DNA from: Bacteroidota bacterium
GTDB lineage: Bacteria > Bacteroidota > Bacteroidia > Chitinophagales > Chitinophagaceae
Direction of reading: 5' to 3'
Length of the DNA: 8,900 bases
Assembly: GCA_028877005.1 (NCBI GenBank)
Contig: JAGWPI010000066.1
Span: 1 to 8,900, forward strand
A program made the position numbers and the translations under genes. The notes below the pieces were generated by a model. The model was not told the origin of the DNA. It did not search any database and worked only from the letters and a program-made list of their open reading frames with translations. Positions 1 to 7,412 of the stretch are shown in pieces. Each line of letters opens with the position of its first letter. Position 1 is the first letter of the stretch.

Positions 1-2716
1 CACTAACCGGTACCTGAAACTGCACCATAGCTGCTGAGTTAGCAGGATTAGGTGTTACCTGCAACTGCATATTTTCTAATGGATTATTTACCGGTGTTAC
101 AGCAGTTACCACTGAATTATTTACATTTTTGTTAGTGTACACATAATATTCTCCCGGTTGTAGAACAATATTATCTGCCCCGCCAGAGGCCGTAATTGTT
201 TTTGAAGATAAGTAACTATACCAAGTTCCTGCAGAAGGGAAAGTAACGGAGGCAGATTGCTGATTAACATCAAAATTACCCACAAATACCACACTTAATG
301 AATCGCCTGTTACAGTTAATTGTTTAAAAGCATTACCTAAATTATAACTAATGTTTTTGGGTGCTGTAAATGTTGAAGCGTAAATCGGATTAGTTCTTAA
401 TTTAAAGAGTTGGGCATAAACATTATATAATGCTAACCGATTGGGATTGCTGTAATAATCCCAACGCAGTGGTTTAGGATCAGTTCGGCATCCGCCGGTG
501 GCATCTACTGTTCCATTAGGACAAGTGTTAATACTATAGTCATAACCTAATTCACCAAATTGCCACAACATTTTAGGTCCGGGAATCATGGCCCACAAAG
601 CAGTAGCCATGGCATTGCGCTTTAAACCGGTAGCTGTATCTTTAATATTATAACTGCCATTGCTATTACCATACTGTTCATTTTTATACATTAATCTTTC
701 TTCATCGTGGCTTTCCATATAAGTAATTAAATTAGGTTGGTTATAACCCCTATTGGTATATACACCATAGCTAATATCCCAAGATGGATTACTATAACCC
801 ATAGTAGCCTGATTAAAATTGCTATTCAAATTACCCCAAAGCATCATACCATAATTAGCTTCTACCTGTTCTTCTGAGTTATCGGCAAACATTTCTAAAA
901 TACAATAAGCCCCTTGAGAAACAGATTGTATTTTATCATAAATATTTTTCCAAGTAGCTACTCTGCTGCTGTCATAATTGCCCCAAGCAGCTACATTGCA
1001 ATTATTGCCAAAAGCATCGCAGGTATTTTTTTGGGTAAAGCCTTTGGCTAAATCCCATCTAAATCCATCAATTTTATATTTGGTTAACCAATAAGTAATA
1101 ACACGATTCCTAAAGTCGATGGTTGCCTGACTTTGGTGATTGAACTGGTATCCTACATTAAAAGCGTGTGTGGGATATTGATTAAACCAAGGATTATTAG
1201 CAGCGGGAATATTATTAACAGGATCCCAATACATTTGAACCATGGGTGAAGAACCAAATGAATGATTCATCACCATATCCATAATAACGGCTATACCTTG
1301 CTGATGACAAGCATCTATAAATTGTTTTACAGCTGTTTCAGTACCGTACACTTTATCGGGTGCAAAGTAAAAGTTAGGATTGTAACCCCAACTACTGTAA
1401 CCTTCAAAATTATTGAAGGGCATTACTTCAATTGCATTAACACCCAAACGTTTTAAGTAACTTAAAGTGTCTTGTAGTCCCTTCCAATTTTGTGTTGCGG
1501 TAAAATCACGGATTAACAATTCATATATTAGTAAATTACGCTTATCGGGTCTTGTAAAATTAGTTACCTGCCAGTTATAGGTAGGTTTTGCAGTTTGTAA
1601 TACACTTACAATAGAACCATTAGCATTAGCAGGAAATGGTTTTAAATTAGGATAAGTAGTAGTTGGAATTTGTGGGTCAACATTTTTATCTAAAATTTTT
1701 TCCGCATTATAATCTGCCACATATAAACTACCATCAATTTGGTACTGGTAAGCATATTCTACTCCCGGGGTTAAACCTGTTAATCTTATCCAAAATCGCA
1801 AACTATCGGGTGTTTCATTCATTTGATAATTTAACGCAGGTGTCCAGTTATTGAAATCGCCCAATACAATAATTTTGTTCTTTTTAGGCGCATACAATAC
1901 CAACGTAGCAGAAGTGTCACCGGGCTCATAATTAATACCGTCGGTAACGCCATTTGGTAAAGGTGCAAAATTGGTACCCCCGGACACCAAAAAACTTACC
2001 GTATCTCTCGAAAATACTATTCCGTTATATGCTTCAGCAATAATAGTTTGTGTTCCTACAGCAGTAATATTAGGTGCAGCAGATAATTGCGTAACCGCAC
2101 TATCATGCGCAATGGCTATACCGTTATAATAAATGGTAAGGCGTGATGGTTGGCTGGCTTTGGCATTAATATTCAATACATCGCCTATATTTTTAGTAAT
2201 TGGCTCTAATATGGGAGTATAAGTTGGTTGTTTTAATGGTGTATCAATTCTTGCATATAAACCATTGTCATATACCGGAATATACATATCAGAGCCATCG
2301 GAATTTGTTTGTTTAATACTGCCACTGCCATTTCTAAATAAAATAGCAATTTTTAAAATCTTTTCAGAAGGATTGGTGATATTGAAGAAACTTCTTAATC
2401 CCCCGGTAATGGTGTATTTCCATAAATTTTGTCCGGCTGAAGGGGCATTGGCGGCAGGGTTAGTGGTACCCCAGGTAAAAGGAACATATTTCCAGTCTGA
2501 TGAAGAAGTACTTGCAGTAGTAATTACACCAATGTGTACATAAACATCTGATACGGGTGAATAATTAAGTAATCCTTTGTTGCCTTTAGTGGCATTGCAG
2601 GTAATGGTAACTATGCTACTGGTATCTTGAATAAATGCAGGCGACCATTGCAATAGTTGTGCATTACCTATTGTAGCAATATAAAATAATACAATTACAA
2701 GTATACATTTTTTCAT
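1..2716 (-). CDS. Secreted GH13 alpha-amylase-family enzyme with T9SS sorting domain (C-terminus cut by window edge)
   Basis: A secreted glycoside hydrolase family 13 enzyme expected to cleave alpha-1,4-glucans (starch, glycogen) outside the cell. The frame is open for 905 codons from the ATG at 2716 and runs off the left edge. Residues 1-19 form a signal peptide (MKK, hydrophobic core, GNA|Q cleavage). Residues about 20-130 are a beta-rich module I cannot name, and about 130-225 look Ig-like. Residues about 250-340 resemble a CBM48/early-set domain with GDFNNW at 286-291. The catalytic barrel starts near 395 (YELLIRDF) and carries WGYNP at 443-447, DMVMNH at 480-485, GFRWD with nucleophile Asp555, acid/base Glu608 in ILEMFAD, and His670-Asp671. 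Cys566/573 and Cys732/743 could form disulfides. A C-terminal beta domain is followed from about 883 by a T9SS type A-like sorting sequence (PNPA, 889-892), which is truncated. Seen: all motifs. Inferred: exact substrate, which could include pullulan or maltodextrins. Confidence 0.93.
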   Translation of the reverse strand, partial: MKKCILVIVLFYIATIGNAQLLQWSPAFIQDTSSIVTITCNATKGNKGLLNYSPVSDVYVHIGVITTASTSSSDWKYVPFTWGTTNPAANAPSAGQNLWKYTITGGLRSFFNITNPSEKILKIAILFRNGSGSIKQTNSDGSDMYIPVYDNGLYARIDTPLKQPTYTPILEPITKNIGDVLNINAKASQPSRLTIYYNGIAIAHDSAVTQLSAAPNITAVGTQTIIAEAYNGIVFSRDTVSFLVSGGTNFAPLPNGVTDGINYEPGDTSATLVLYAPKKNKIIVLGDFNNWTPALNYQMNETPDSLRFWIRLTGLTPGVEYAYQYQIDGSLYVADYNAEKILDKNVDPQIPTTTYPNLKPFPANANGSIVSVLQTAKPTYNWQVTNFTRPDKRNLLIYELLIRDFTATQNWKGLQDTLSYLKRLGVNAIEVMPFNNFEGYSSWGYNPNFYFAPDKVYGTETAVKQFIDACHQQGIAVIMDMVMNHSFGSSPMVQMYWDPVNNIPAANNPWFNQYPTHAFNVGYQFNHQSQATIDFRNRVITYWLTKYKIDGFRWDLAKGFTQKNTCDAFGNNCNVAAWGNYDSSRVATWKNIYDKIQSVSQGAYCILEMFADNSEEQVEANYGMMLWGNLNSNFNQATMGYSNPSWDISYGVYTNRGYNQPNLITYMESHDEERLMYKNEQYGNSNGSYNIKDTATGLKRNAMATALWAMIPGPKMLWQFGELGYDYSINTCPNGTVDATGGCRTDPKPLRWDYYSNPNRLALYNVYAQLFKLRTNPIYASTFTAPKNISYNLGNAFKQLTVTGDSLSVVFVGNFDVNQQSASVTFPSAGTWYSYLSSKTITASGGADNIVLQPGEYYVYTNKNVNNSVVTAVTPVNNPLENMQLQVTPNPANSAAMVQFQVPVS

Positions 2717-2732
2717 ATGGTGCCAATTAAGC

Positions 2733-2745
2733 TGCAAACGTTTGC
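2733..2745 (-). promoter_or_regulatory. LacI-family-type operator proximal to the amylase gene
   Basis: The plus strand contains GCAAACGTTTGC (2734-2745), a perfect 12-bp palindrome with a central CG. This fits the LacI/CcpA-class pattern TGNAANCGNTTNCA, except for a final G in place of A on the plus strand. Read on the minus strand, towards the amylase, it is GCAAACGTTTGCA. It ends 17 bp upstream of the amylase ATG, so it lies in the expected leader or start-site region, where bound repressor would block transcription. The cognate LacI regulator is not encoded in this window, and its ligand is unknown. Confidence 0.7.
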
Positions 2746-2747
2746 GG

Positions 2748-2779
2748 CAATGTGTATATAAAACACATTCCTATACAAA
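2748..2779 (-). promoter_or_regulatory. Weak candidate promoter for the amylase
   Basis: On the minus strand a TTTG (2779-2776) is followed 19 bases later by TACACATTG (2756-2748). The spacing suits Bacteroidota -33/-7 promoters, but the -7 element matches TAnnTTTG poorly. The operator at 2733-2745 would then lie at about the start of transcription, and the inverted repeat 2781-2799 immediately upstream of the -33 element. The arrangement is attractive but rests on a weak match. Confidence 0.25.
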
Positions 2780-2780
2780 T

Positions 2781-2799
2781 TTGTGTACTTTTTACACAA
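2781..2799. repeat. Perfect 7-bp inverted repeat TTGTGTA-N5-TACACAA
   Basis: Two perfect 7-base arms separated by 5 bases form a dyad in the divergent control region. It is unrelated to the CG-centred LacI-type sites. It lies just upstream of the candidate amylase -33 element, where activators often bind. It has no T-run in the right place to act as an intrinsic terminator. It could be a second regulator site or a chance AT-rich palindrome. Confidence 0.45.
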
Positions 2800-2888
2800 T
2801 AGAAAAATTTTTTTAACCATTTTTTTCGATAAAGTTTAAAAAAGCAGTTATAATCGGTAAAAACGAGGGTATATTAAAAATGTAAACA

Positions 2889-2901
2889 GCAAACGATTGC
2901 A
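2889..2901 (+). promoter_or_regulatory. LacI-family-type operator proximal to the transporter operon
   Basis: GCAAACGATTGCA on the plus strand differs at one base (A for T) from the amylase-side operator read in its own gene's direction. Its 12-bp core is palindromic except for one A/A pair. It lies about 113 bp upstream of the transporter ATG, probably just upstream of that gene's promoter. The near-identity of two 13-base sites within under 300 bp, each oriented towards its own gene, is the main evidence that both are real. Confidence 0.62.
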
Positions 2902-2938
2902 CTACGGTTATCTTGCTTTCATTTCAGCGGGCATGTAT

Positions 2939-2989
2939 TATCTTTAAGTTTACTTGTGTTTGTACATTGCCATTTCCAATCTATTTAGT
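2939..2989 (+). promoter_or_regulatory. Weak candidate promoter(s) for the transporter operon
   Basis: Two alternatives lie between the downstream operator and the transporter ATG. TATCTTTA (2939-2946) matches the -7 consensus TAnnTTTG at all but the last base, but its only upstream partner is a TTG at 2913-2915 with long spacing. Alternatively, TTTG (2959-2962) has a TA-starting element 19 bases downstream (2982-2989), though the rest of that -7 element matches badly. I cannot choose between them from sequence alone. Confidence 0.25.
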
Positions 2990-3014
2990 TCAATAAAACG
3001 ATAAAAGCCATATT

Positions 3015-4373
3015 ATGTCCTTCACTAAACCAAAACTTAGTTTCTGGCAAATCATTCATATGAATGTTGGATTTTTTGGCATTCAATATAGTTTTGGTTT
3101 ACAGCAAACAGCTATTAATCCATTATATACTTTTTTACATGCTCGGCCTGAAGAGTTACCGTTATTAAATTTAGCCGGCCCCATGACCGGTTTATTAATA
3201 CAACCACTAATTGGAGCCATGAGCGACAGAACCTGGCATCCACGATGGGGAAGAAGGAAACCATATTTTTTAATCGGGGCTATTTTTTGTAGTTTAACAT
3301 TATTTGCATTTCCTTTTAGCAGAAGTTTATGGATGGCAGCCGGTTTATTATGGATTTTAGATGCAGCCAACAATACAGCTATGGAGCCTTACAGAGCTTT
3401 TATTGCCGATAAGTTGCCCGAAAAACAGCGTGCTATGGGGTTTTTAACGCAAAGCTTCTTCACCGGATTAGGTATTACCTTAGCCAACTTATCATTAGGC
3501 TTCTTCAAAAATATAATTACAGGTGAAAGTACTACAAGCGATGGACGGTCAGGCATCCCCTATTGGGTTTTCGGTTCTTTTTTTGTTGGGGCCATTTGTT
3601 CTATTGTTAGTGTTGTTTGGTCGGTTTCTACTACACCTGAAATTCCACCCACGCCTGAAGAATTGGCAGAAATAAGAAGCAAACAAACAGGTTTTATTGC
3701 TTCTATAAAGGAAATATTTGCCGCAATTGGTGCTATGCCACGTATTATGTGGCTGCTGGCTCTGGTTTATTTATTTCAATGGTATGCCATGTTTTGTTAT
3801 TGGCAATTTGTATCATTAAGTATTGCCCAATCAATTTTTCATACTACACCTGATGGGAATGCAGCATTATATGAACAAGCGGTTGTTTGGGCCGGGAAAG
3901 TAAATGGACTTTATAATATTGTTACTTTTTTATCTGCATTTGGTTTGGTTTGGATGGCAAAAAAAATTAGTGCCAAGTATGTGCATATTATATGTTTATT
4001 AATGGCCGGTATTGGTTTATTAATATTTCCACACATTGCACAAAAAGAATTACTGTTTATTCCTATGATTGGTTTTGGAATTGCTTGGGCAAGTATGATG
4101 GGTGTACCTTACATTATGGTAGTAGGCAGCATACCCAAAGAACGGTATGGCGTTTACATGGGTATTATTAATATGATGATTGTAATACCTATGATTTTAC
4201 AAACCACCACATTCGGATTTGTATACCATTGGCTACTAGCAGATAAACCTACTAATGCAATTGGATTTGCCGGTGTACTTTTATTGTTAGCAGCCGGTGC
4301 AACCACATTCATTAAAAAAGAAAAGAAAGCAAGTAATGAACCCGCGCCGGTTAGTTTTGGCAGTAATCATTAA
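3015..4373 (+). CDS. GPH/SLC45-type MFS sugar transporter (probable sucrose importer)
   Basis: An inner-membrane sugar:cation symporter of the major facilitator superfamily, 452 residues, about 12 predicted membrane segments. The loop between helices 2 and 3 is diagnostic: GAMSDR at 67-72 followed by RWGRRKP at 77-83. This matches the SD-R-x-GRR-(R/K)-P pattern shared by plant SUT sucrose carriers and SLC45 proteins. A second family-like stretch is [14 protein letters not shown] at 116-129 (compare the NN...RA(F/L)(L/I)AD of SUT proteins). The N-terminus starts a few residues before the first helix, so the ATG at 3015 is well placed; there is no strong Shine-Dalgarno. It is first in a three-gene run with fructokinase and amylosucrase, which points to sucrose. 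Members near Bacteroidota amylase clusters may carry maltose or maltodextrins, so maltose is the main alternative. Expression is probably governed by the operator at 2889-2901. Confidence 0.88.
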   Translation: MSFTKPKLSFWQIIHMNVGFFGIQYSFGLQQTAINPLYTFLHARPEELPLLNLAGPMTGLLIQPLIGAMSDRTWHPRWGRRKPYFLIGAIFCSLTLFAFPFSRSLWMAAGLLWILDAANNTAMEPYRAFIADKLPEKQRAMGFLTQSFFTGLGITLANLSLGFFKNIITGESTTSDGRSGIPYWVFGSFFVGAICSIVSVVWSVSTTPEIPPTPEELAEIRSKQTGFIASIKEIFAAIGAMPRIMWLLALVYLFQWYAMFCYWQFVSLSIAQSIFHTTPDGNAALYEQAVVWAGKVNGLYNIVTFLSAFGLVWMAKKISAKYVHIICLLMAGIGLLIFPHIAQKELLFIPMIGFGIAWASMMGVPYIMVVGSIPKERYGVYMGIINMMIVIPMILQTTTFGFVYHWLLADKPTNAIGFAGVLLLLAAGATTFIKKEKKASNEPAPVSFGSNH

Positions 4374-4461
4374 ATTTTGCCAATTGTTTAGAATACTGAA
4401 GAGATGAACATAACAGGTGATGATATGTAAAACGAAAATTGATTTAAAAATAAATAAATAT

Positions 4462-5418
4462 ATGCAACCAATTATTTGTATAGGCGAAGCTTTAATAGAT
4501 ATGATTTGCAGCGATAAAGGTAAAACTTTGGAAGCCGGCGAAAATTTTGTAAAAAAAACAGGAGGTGCACCCACCAATGTAGCAGCAGCCATTGCGGCAT
4601 TAGGTGGGCAAGTTACATTAGCCGCAAAAGTAGGTGCTGACCCGTTTGGGCAACAACTTATACATACTATGAAAGGCTTTGGGGTAAACACACATTGGAT
4701 GCTTAGCAGTAAAGAACATTTTACCACATTTGCTTTTGTATCATTAAAAGAAGATGGTGAAAGAGATTTTGTGTTTAACCGTGGTGCCGATGGGCATTTA
4801 ATGGAAGAGGAATTAGCCGGCATTTTCAATAACAACAGTGGCATTATACATTTTGGATCAGCTACTGCATTTTTACCCGGACAACTACAAAAAACCTATT
4901 TCAGTTTATTGAAAGAAGCAAAAGAAAGGAATTATTTTATAAGTTTTGACCCCAATTACCGGCATCTATTATTTGCACATACACAACAAAGTTTTGTTGA
5001 ACAATCCTTGCAATTTATTAAAGCATGTCATTTTTTTAAAGTAAGTGATGAAGAGGCCATGTTATTATCACAAAAAAAATCAGTGTCAGAAGCCGCAATT
5101 TGGTTATCGGAATTTTCAAATGCAATATTTTGTATCACCTTAGGAAAGGAGGGTACGTTGTTATCTATACATCATCAACAATTCAATATTCCAAGTATTT
5201 CTGTAGAAGTAATAGATACCACAGGGGCGGGGGACGCATTTGTGGGTGCTGTATTATATCAATTAAGCTGTATAAAAACAAACGATTTAACCCAACTTAA
5301 CCTACAGCAATGGCAGGAAATTATTAGCAATGCTAATAAAGCGGGTGCAAGAACATGTGCCTATATGGGCGCAATGGAAGCTTTAAAACATTTAAATAAA
5401 GAAATATTTAAGTCATAA
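4462..5418 (+). CDS. PfkB-family sugar kinase, probable fructokinase
   Basis: An ATP-dependent cytoplasmic ribokinase/PfkB-family kinase, 318 residues, expected to phosphorylate fructose released by the downstream amylosucrase. Both family signatures are present: GGAPTNVA at 34-41 (glycine-rich, sugar side) and DTTGAGDAF at 252-260, with Asp258 as catalytic base in the GAGD anion hole. FDPNYR at 162-167 is typical of fructokinases and related 2-keto sugar kinases. The start chosen is the ATG at 4462, which gives the family-standard opening (MQPIICIGEALID) and follows an A/T-rich leader. An in-frame ATG at 4417 would add 15 lysine-rich residues without family counterpart. The gene lies 88 bp after the transporter and 29 bp before the amylosucrase, with no visible terminator, so cotranscription is likely. 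2-keto-3-deoxygluconate or ribose kinase is less likely in this context. Confidence 0.87.
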   Translation: MQPIICIGEALIDMICSDKGKTLEAGENFVKKTGGAPTNVAAAIAALGGQVTLAAKVGADPFGQQLIHTMKGFGVNTHWMLSSKEHFTTFAFVSLKEDGERDFVFNRGADGHLMEEELAGIFNNNSGIIHFGSATAFLPGQLQKTYFSLLKEAKERNYFISFDPNYRHLLFAHTQQSFVEQSLQFIKACHFFKVSDEEAMLLSQKKSVSEAAIWLSEFSNAIFCITLGKEGTLLSIHHQQFNIPSISVEVIDTTGAGDAFVGAVLYQLSCIKTNDLTQLNLQQWQEIISNANKAGARTCAYMGAMEALKHLNKEIFKS

Positions 5419-5447
5419 TTTTTTTCATACTTTAAATTACAATAGTC

Positions 5448-7412
5448 GTGTACAAAAATAATTTACACAAACAAATTGTTGAATTACTACAACAAACACC
5501 CATTAATATTTCAAAAAAAGATAGTTCATTTTTTTCCAGATTTATTGCCAATGCAACAGCTATTGAAGCATTGTTTAAGCAACTATATGCACAAAATTCT
5601 CAATATTCATTCTATTGGAAAGAATTATTACAAAGCATTATTCATGCTTATACACAACGCCCCCTAACACTATTGGAGAGAGATGAACAAAAAGAACAAC
5701 CAACACAGTGGTTTTTAAGTAATGAATTAGTGGGCATGAGTTTGTATGTAGATAGATTTTGCGGCAACATCAATAACTTAGAAAATAAACTACCTTATTT
5801 TAAAGAACTAGGCGTAAACGTATTACATTTAATGCCTATTTTTGAAAGTCCCTTGCATGAAAGTGATGGTGGCTATGCAGTTTCTAATTTTAGAAAAATA
5901 GATAACCGTTTTGGTACCTTGCAAGATTTACAAAAACTACAAAACAGTATGCAACAACAGCAAATGTATTTAATGCTGGATATTGTTTTAAACCATACTT
6001 CGCATCAACACGAGTGGGCAATAAAAGCAAAAAAAGGAGAAAAAAAATATCAGGACTTTTACTACATGTTTCCTAATAGGCAAATACCCGACTTATTTGA
6101 TGCCTCAATGCCTGAAATCTTTCCTGAGTCTGCACCCGGTAATTTTACCTACGTAACAGATTGTAATCAATGGGTAATGACTGTTTTTCACCAATATCAA
6201 TGGGATTTAAATTATAAAAATCCGGAAGTGTTTATAGCCATGTTAGAAAACATATTTTTCTATGCCAATCTGGGGGTTGATATTTTGCGTATAGATGCGC
6301 CTGCCTTTATTTGGAAAGAAATAGGTACCACCTGTCAAAATTTACCGCAAGCACACACTCTATTACAACTTATAAAATGTTGTGTTGAAGTGGCTACTCC
6401 GGGTATGGCATTATTGGGCGAAGCTATTGTAGCACCTAAAAAAATTATGCAATATTTTGGTACCGGCTTATATGAAGCACATGAGTGCGATTTTGCATAC
6501 AATGCCACACAAATGGCTTTACAATGGGATGCTTTGGCAACACAAGATGTACGGGTGATGTTGGCAGCACAAGAAGATTTAGTAAAAAAACCATTTGGTA
6601 CTTCTTGGATAACGTATACCCGATGTCACGATGATATTGGTTTAGGATATGAAGATAATAGCATTCGAAAAGCCGGTTATAACCCTTATGAGCATCGTCG
6701 ATATTTAAAAAATTACTATTCAGGTAATACAGACAATTCAACGGCAAGAGGCGCTCTGTTTTCGGTGAATCCTAAAACACAAGATGCACGTATAAGTGGC
6801 ACTTTAGCCTCATTATGCGGATTAGAATTTGCTTTGGCACAACAAAATGAAAATTTTATTGAAATGGCTATTGCTAAAATAATGATGATGCAGGCACAAA
6901 GCTTTTTTTTGGGTGGCTTACCAATGCTTTTTTATGGTGATGAAGTTGGATATACTAATGATTATAGCTATTTAAATGATCCTACTAAAAGTTATGATAA
7001 TCGATGGATGCACCGTCCAATTATTGACTGGAATAAAAATGATAGAAAAAATATACCCGGCACCATTGAAAATACAATATTCACGCAAACACAAAAATTG
7101 TTACAAATCAGAAAGAACCTTCCCATATTAAGCGATTATAGCAATATAACCTGGCTTACGCCACACAATATTCATGTGGCAGGATTTATGCGGAGTGTGG
7201 GCTTAGAACGAATTTATGCATTATTTAATTATAGTAATAATGCCGCATATTTAACATGGTATGCTTTTAAAGAACATGGCGATGCACCCAAAAAATTGTA
7301 CAATTACATAAACCAACAAGTATATACCGTTGGTGCAGATTATGAATATTTTATTCTTCCACCTTATGGAATGGCTTTATTAGCACCTTGGTTAGATGTG
7401 CCTTTAAATTAA
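5448..7412 (+). CDS. Amylosucrase-type GH13 enzyme (sucrose to alpha-1,4-glucan plus fructose)
   Basis: A 654-residue cytoplasmic GH13 enzyme close in layout to Neisseria polysaccharea amylosucrase (EC 2.4.1.4), which transfers glucose from sucrose to a growing alpha-1,4-glucan. There is no signal peptide. The helical N-terminal domain covers about 1-90. The barrel carries ESDGGYAV with Asp140, NHTS with His183, nucleophile Asp283 in DILRIDAPAFIW, acid/base Glu325 in GEAIV, and RCHDDIG with His394, Asp395 and Asp396. Arg519 in DNRWMHRP is the expected partner of Asp140 in the salt bridge closing the subsite -1 pocket. Arg417 and Arg448 also match known subsite arginines. Translation must start at GTG 5448: an in-frame stop lies at 5433-5435 and the next Met is residue 97. 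Length fits the family. A sucrose hydrolase of the Xanthomonas type is the main alternative. The kinase 29 bp upstream would consume the fructose. Confidence 0.88.
   Translation: MYKNNLHKQIVELLQQTPINISKKDSSFFSRFIANATAIEALFKQLYAQNSQYSFYWKELLQSIIHAYTQRPLTLLERDEQKEQPTQWFLSNELVGMSLYVDRFCGNINNLENKLPYFKELGVNVLHLMPIFESPLHESDGGYAVSNFRKIDNRFGTLQDLQKLQNSMQQQQMYLMLDIVLNHTSHQHEWAIKAKKGEKKYQDFYYMFPNRQIPDLFDASMPEIFPESAPGNFTYVTDCNQWVMTVFHQYQWDLNYKNPEVFIAMLENIFFYANLGVDILRIDAPAFIWKEIGTTCQNLPQAHTLLQLIKCCVEVATPGMALLGEAIVAPKKIMQYFGTGLYEAHECDFAYNATQMALQWDALATQDVRVMLAAQEDLVKKPFGTSWITYTRCHDDIGLGYEDNSIRKAGYNPYEHRRYLKNYYSGNTDNSTARGALFSVNPKTQDARISGTLASLCGLEFALAQQNENFIEMAIAKIMMMQAQSFFLGGLPMLFYGDEVGYTNDYSYLNDPTKSYDNRWMHRPIIDWNKNDRKNIPGTIENTIFTQTQKLLQIRKNLPILSDYSNITWLTPHNIHVAGFMRSVGLERIYALFNYSNNAAYLTWYAFKEHGDAPKKLYNYINQQVYTVGADYEYFILPPYGMALLAPWLDVPLN

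Larger units (their letters stand above)
2717..3014. promoter_or_regulatory. Divergent intergenic control region between amylase and sugar-transporter operon
   Basis: This 298-bp gap separates two genes transcribed away from each other and contains no convincing ORF. It holds two LacI-type operator-like palindromes (2733-2745 and 2889-2901), a perfect 7-bp inverted repeat (2781-2799), and A/T tracts around 2801-2870. Weak matches to the Bacteroidota -33 (TTTG) and -7 (TAnnTTTG) promoter elements lie on both strands. The operators are about 155 bp apart centre to centre, so a tetrameric repressor could contact both by looping. Co-regulation of the two arms is inferred from site pairing. Confidence 0.75.

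Noticed and set aside
1445..1453. CAAACGTTT, matching the core of the amylase-side operator, inside the amylase gene
   Set aside because: It lacks the flanking G and C that make the intergenic sites distinctive, lies deep in coding sequence in a conserved part of the enzyme, and an AT-rich core of this kind can occur by chance in a window of this size.
2265..2543. 92-codon plus-strand frame inside the amylase region
   Set aside because: It is antisense to the signal-bearing N-terminal part of the amylase, whose frame is continuous, and shows no protein-family features.
2801..2870. AT-rich stretch with T-runs and a loose TTTTTTAA/TTAAAAAA inverted repeat, considered as a terminator
   Set aside because: It lies between divergent starts where no transcript should end, and the stem is purely A/T with a long loop.
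4404..4430. Eight-codon reading frame (MNITGDDM) between transporter and fructokinase, possible leader peptide
   Set aside because: There is no repeated regulatory codon, no attenuator-like hairpin and no convincing ribosome binding site; such short frames are common by chance.
4287..4844. 185-codon open frame on the minus strand across the transporter end and fructokinase start
   Set aside because: It overlaps two well-supported plus-strand genes and has a low-complexity translation without recognisable domain structure.
5279..5287. CAAACGATT, matching the core of the transporter-side operator, inside the fructokinase gene
   Set aside because: The second half-site is missing (TTTAA follows instead of TTGCA) and it lies within coding sequence far from any start.
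6445..6747. 100-codon minus-strand frame inside the amylosucrase
   Set aside because: It is antisense to conserved catalytic sequence; its translation shows no family features.
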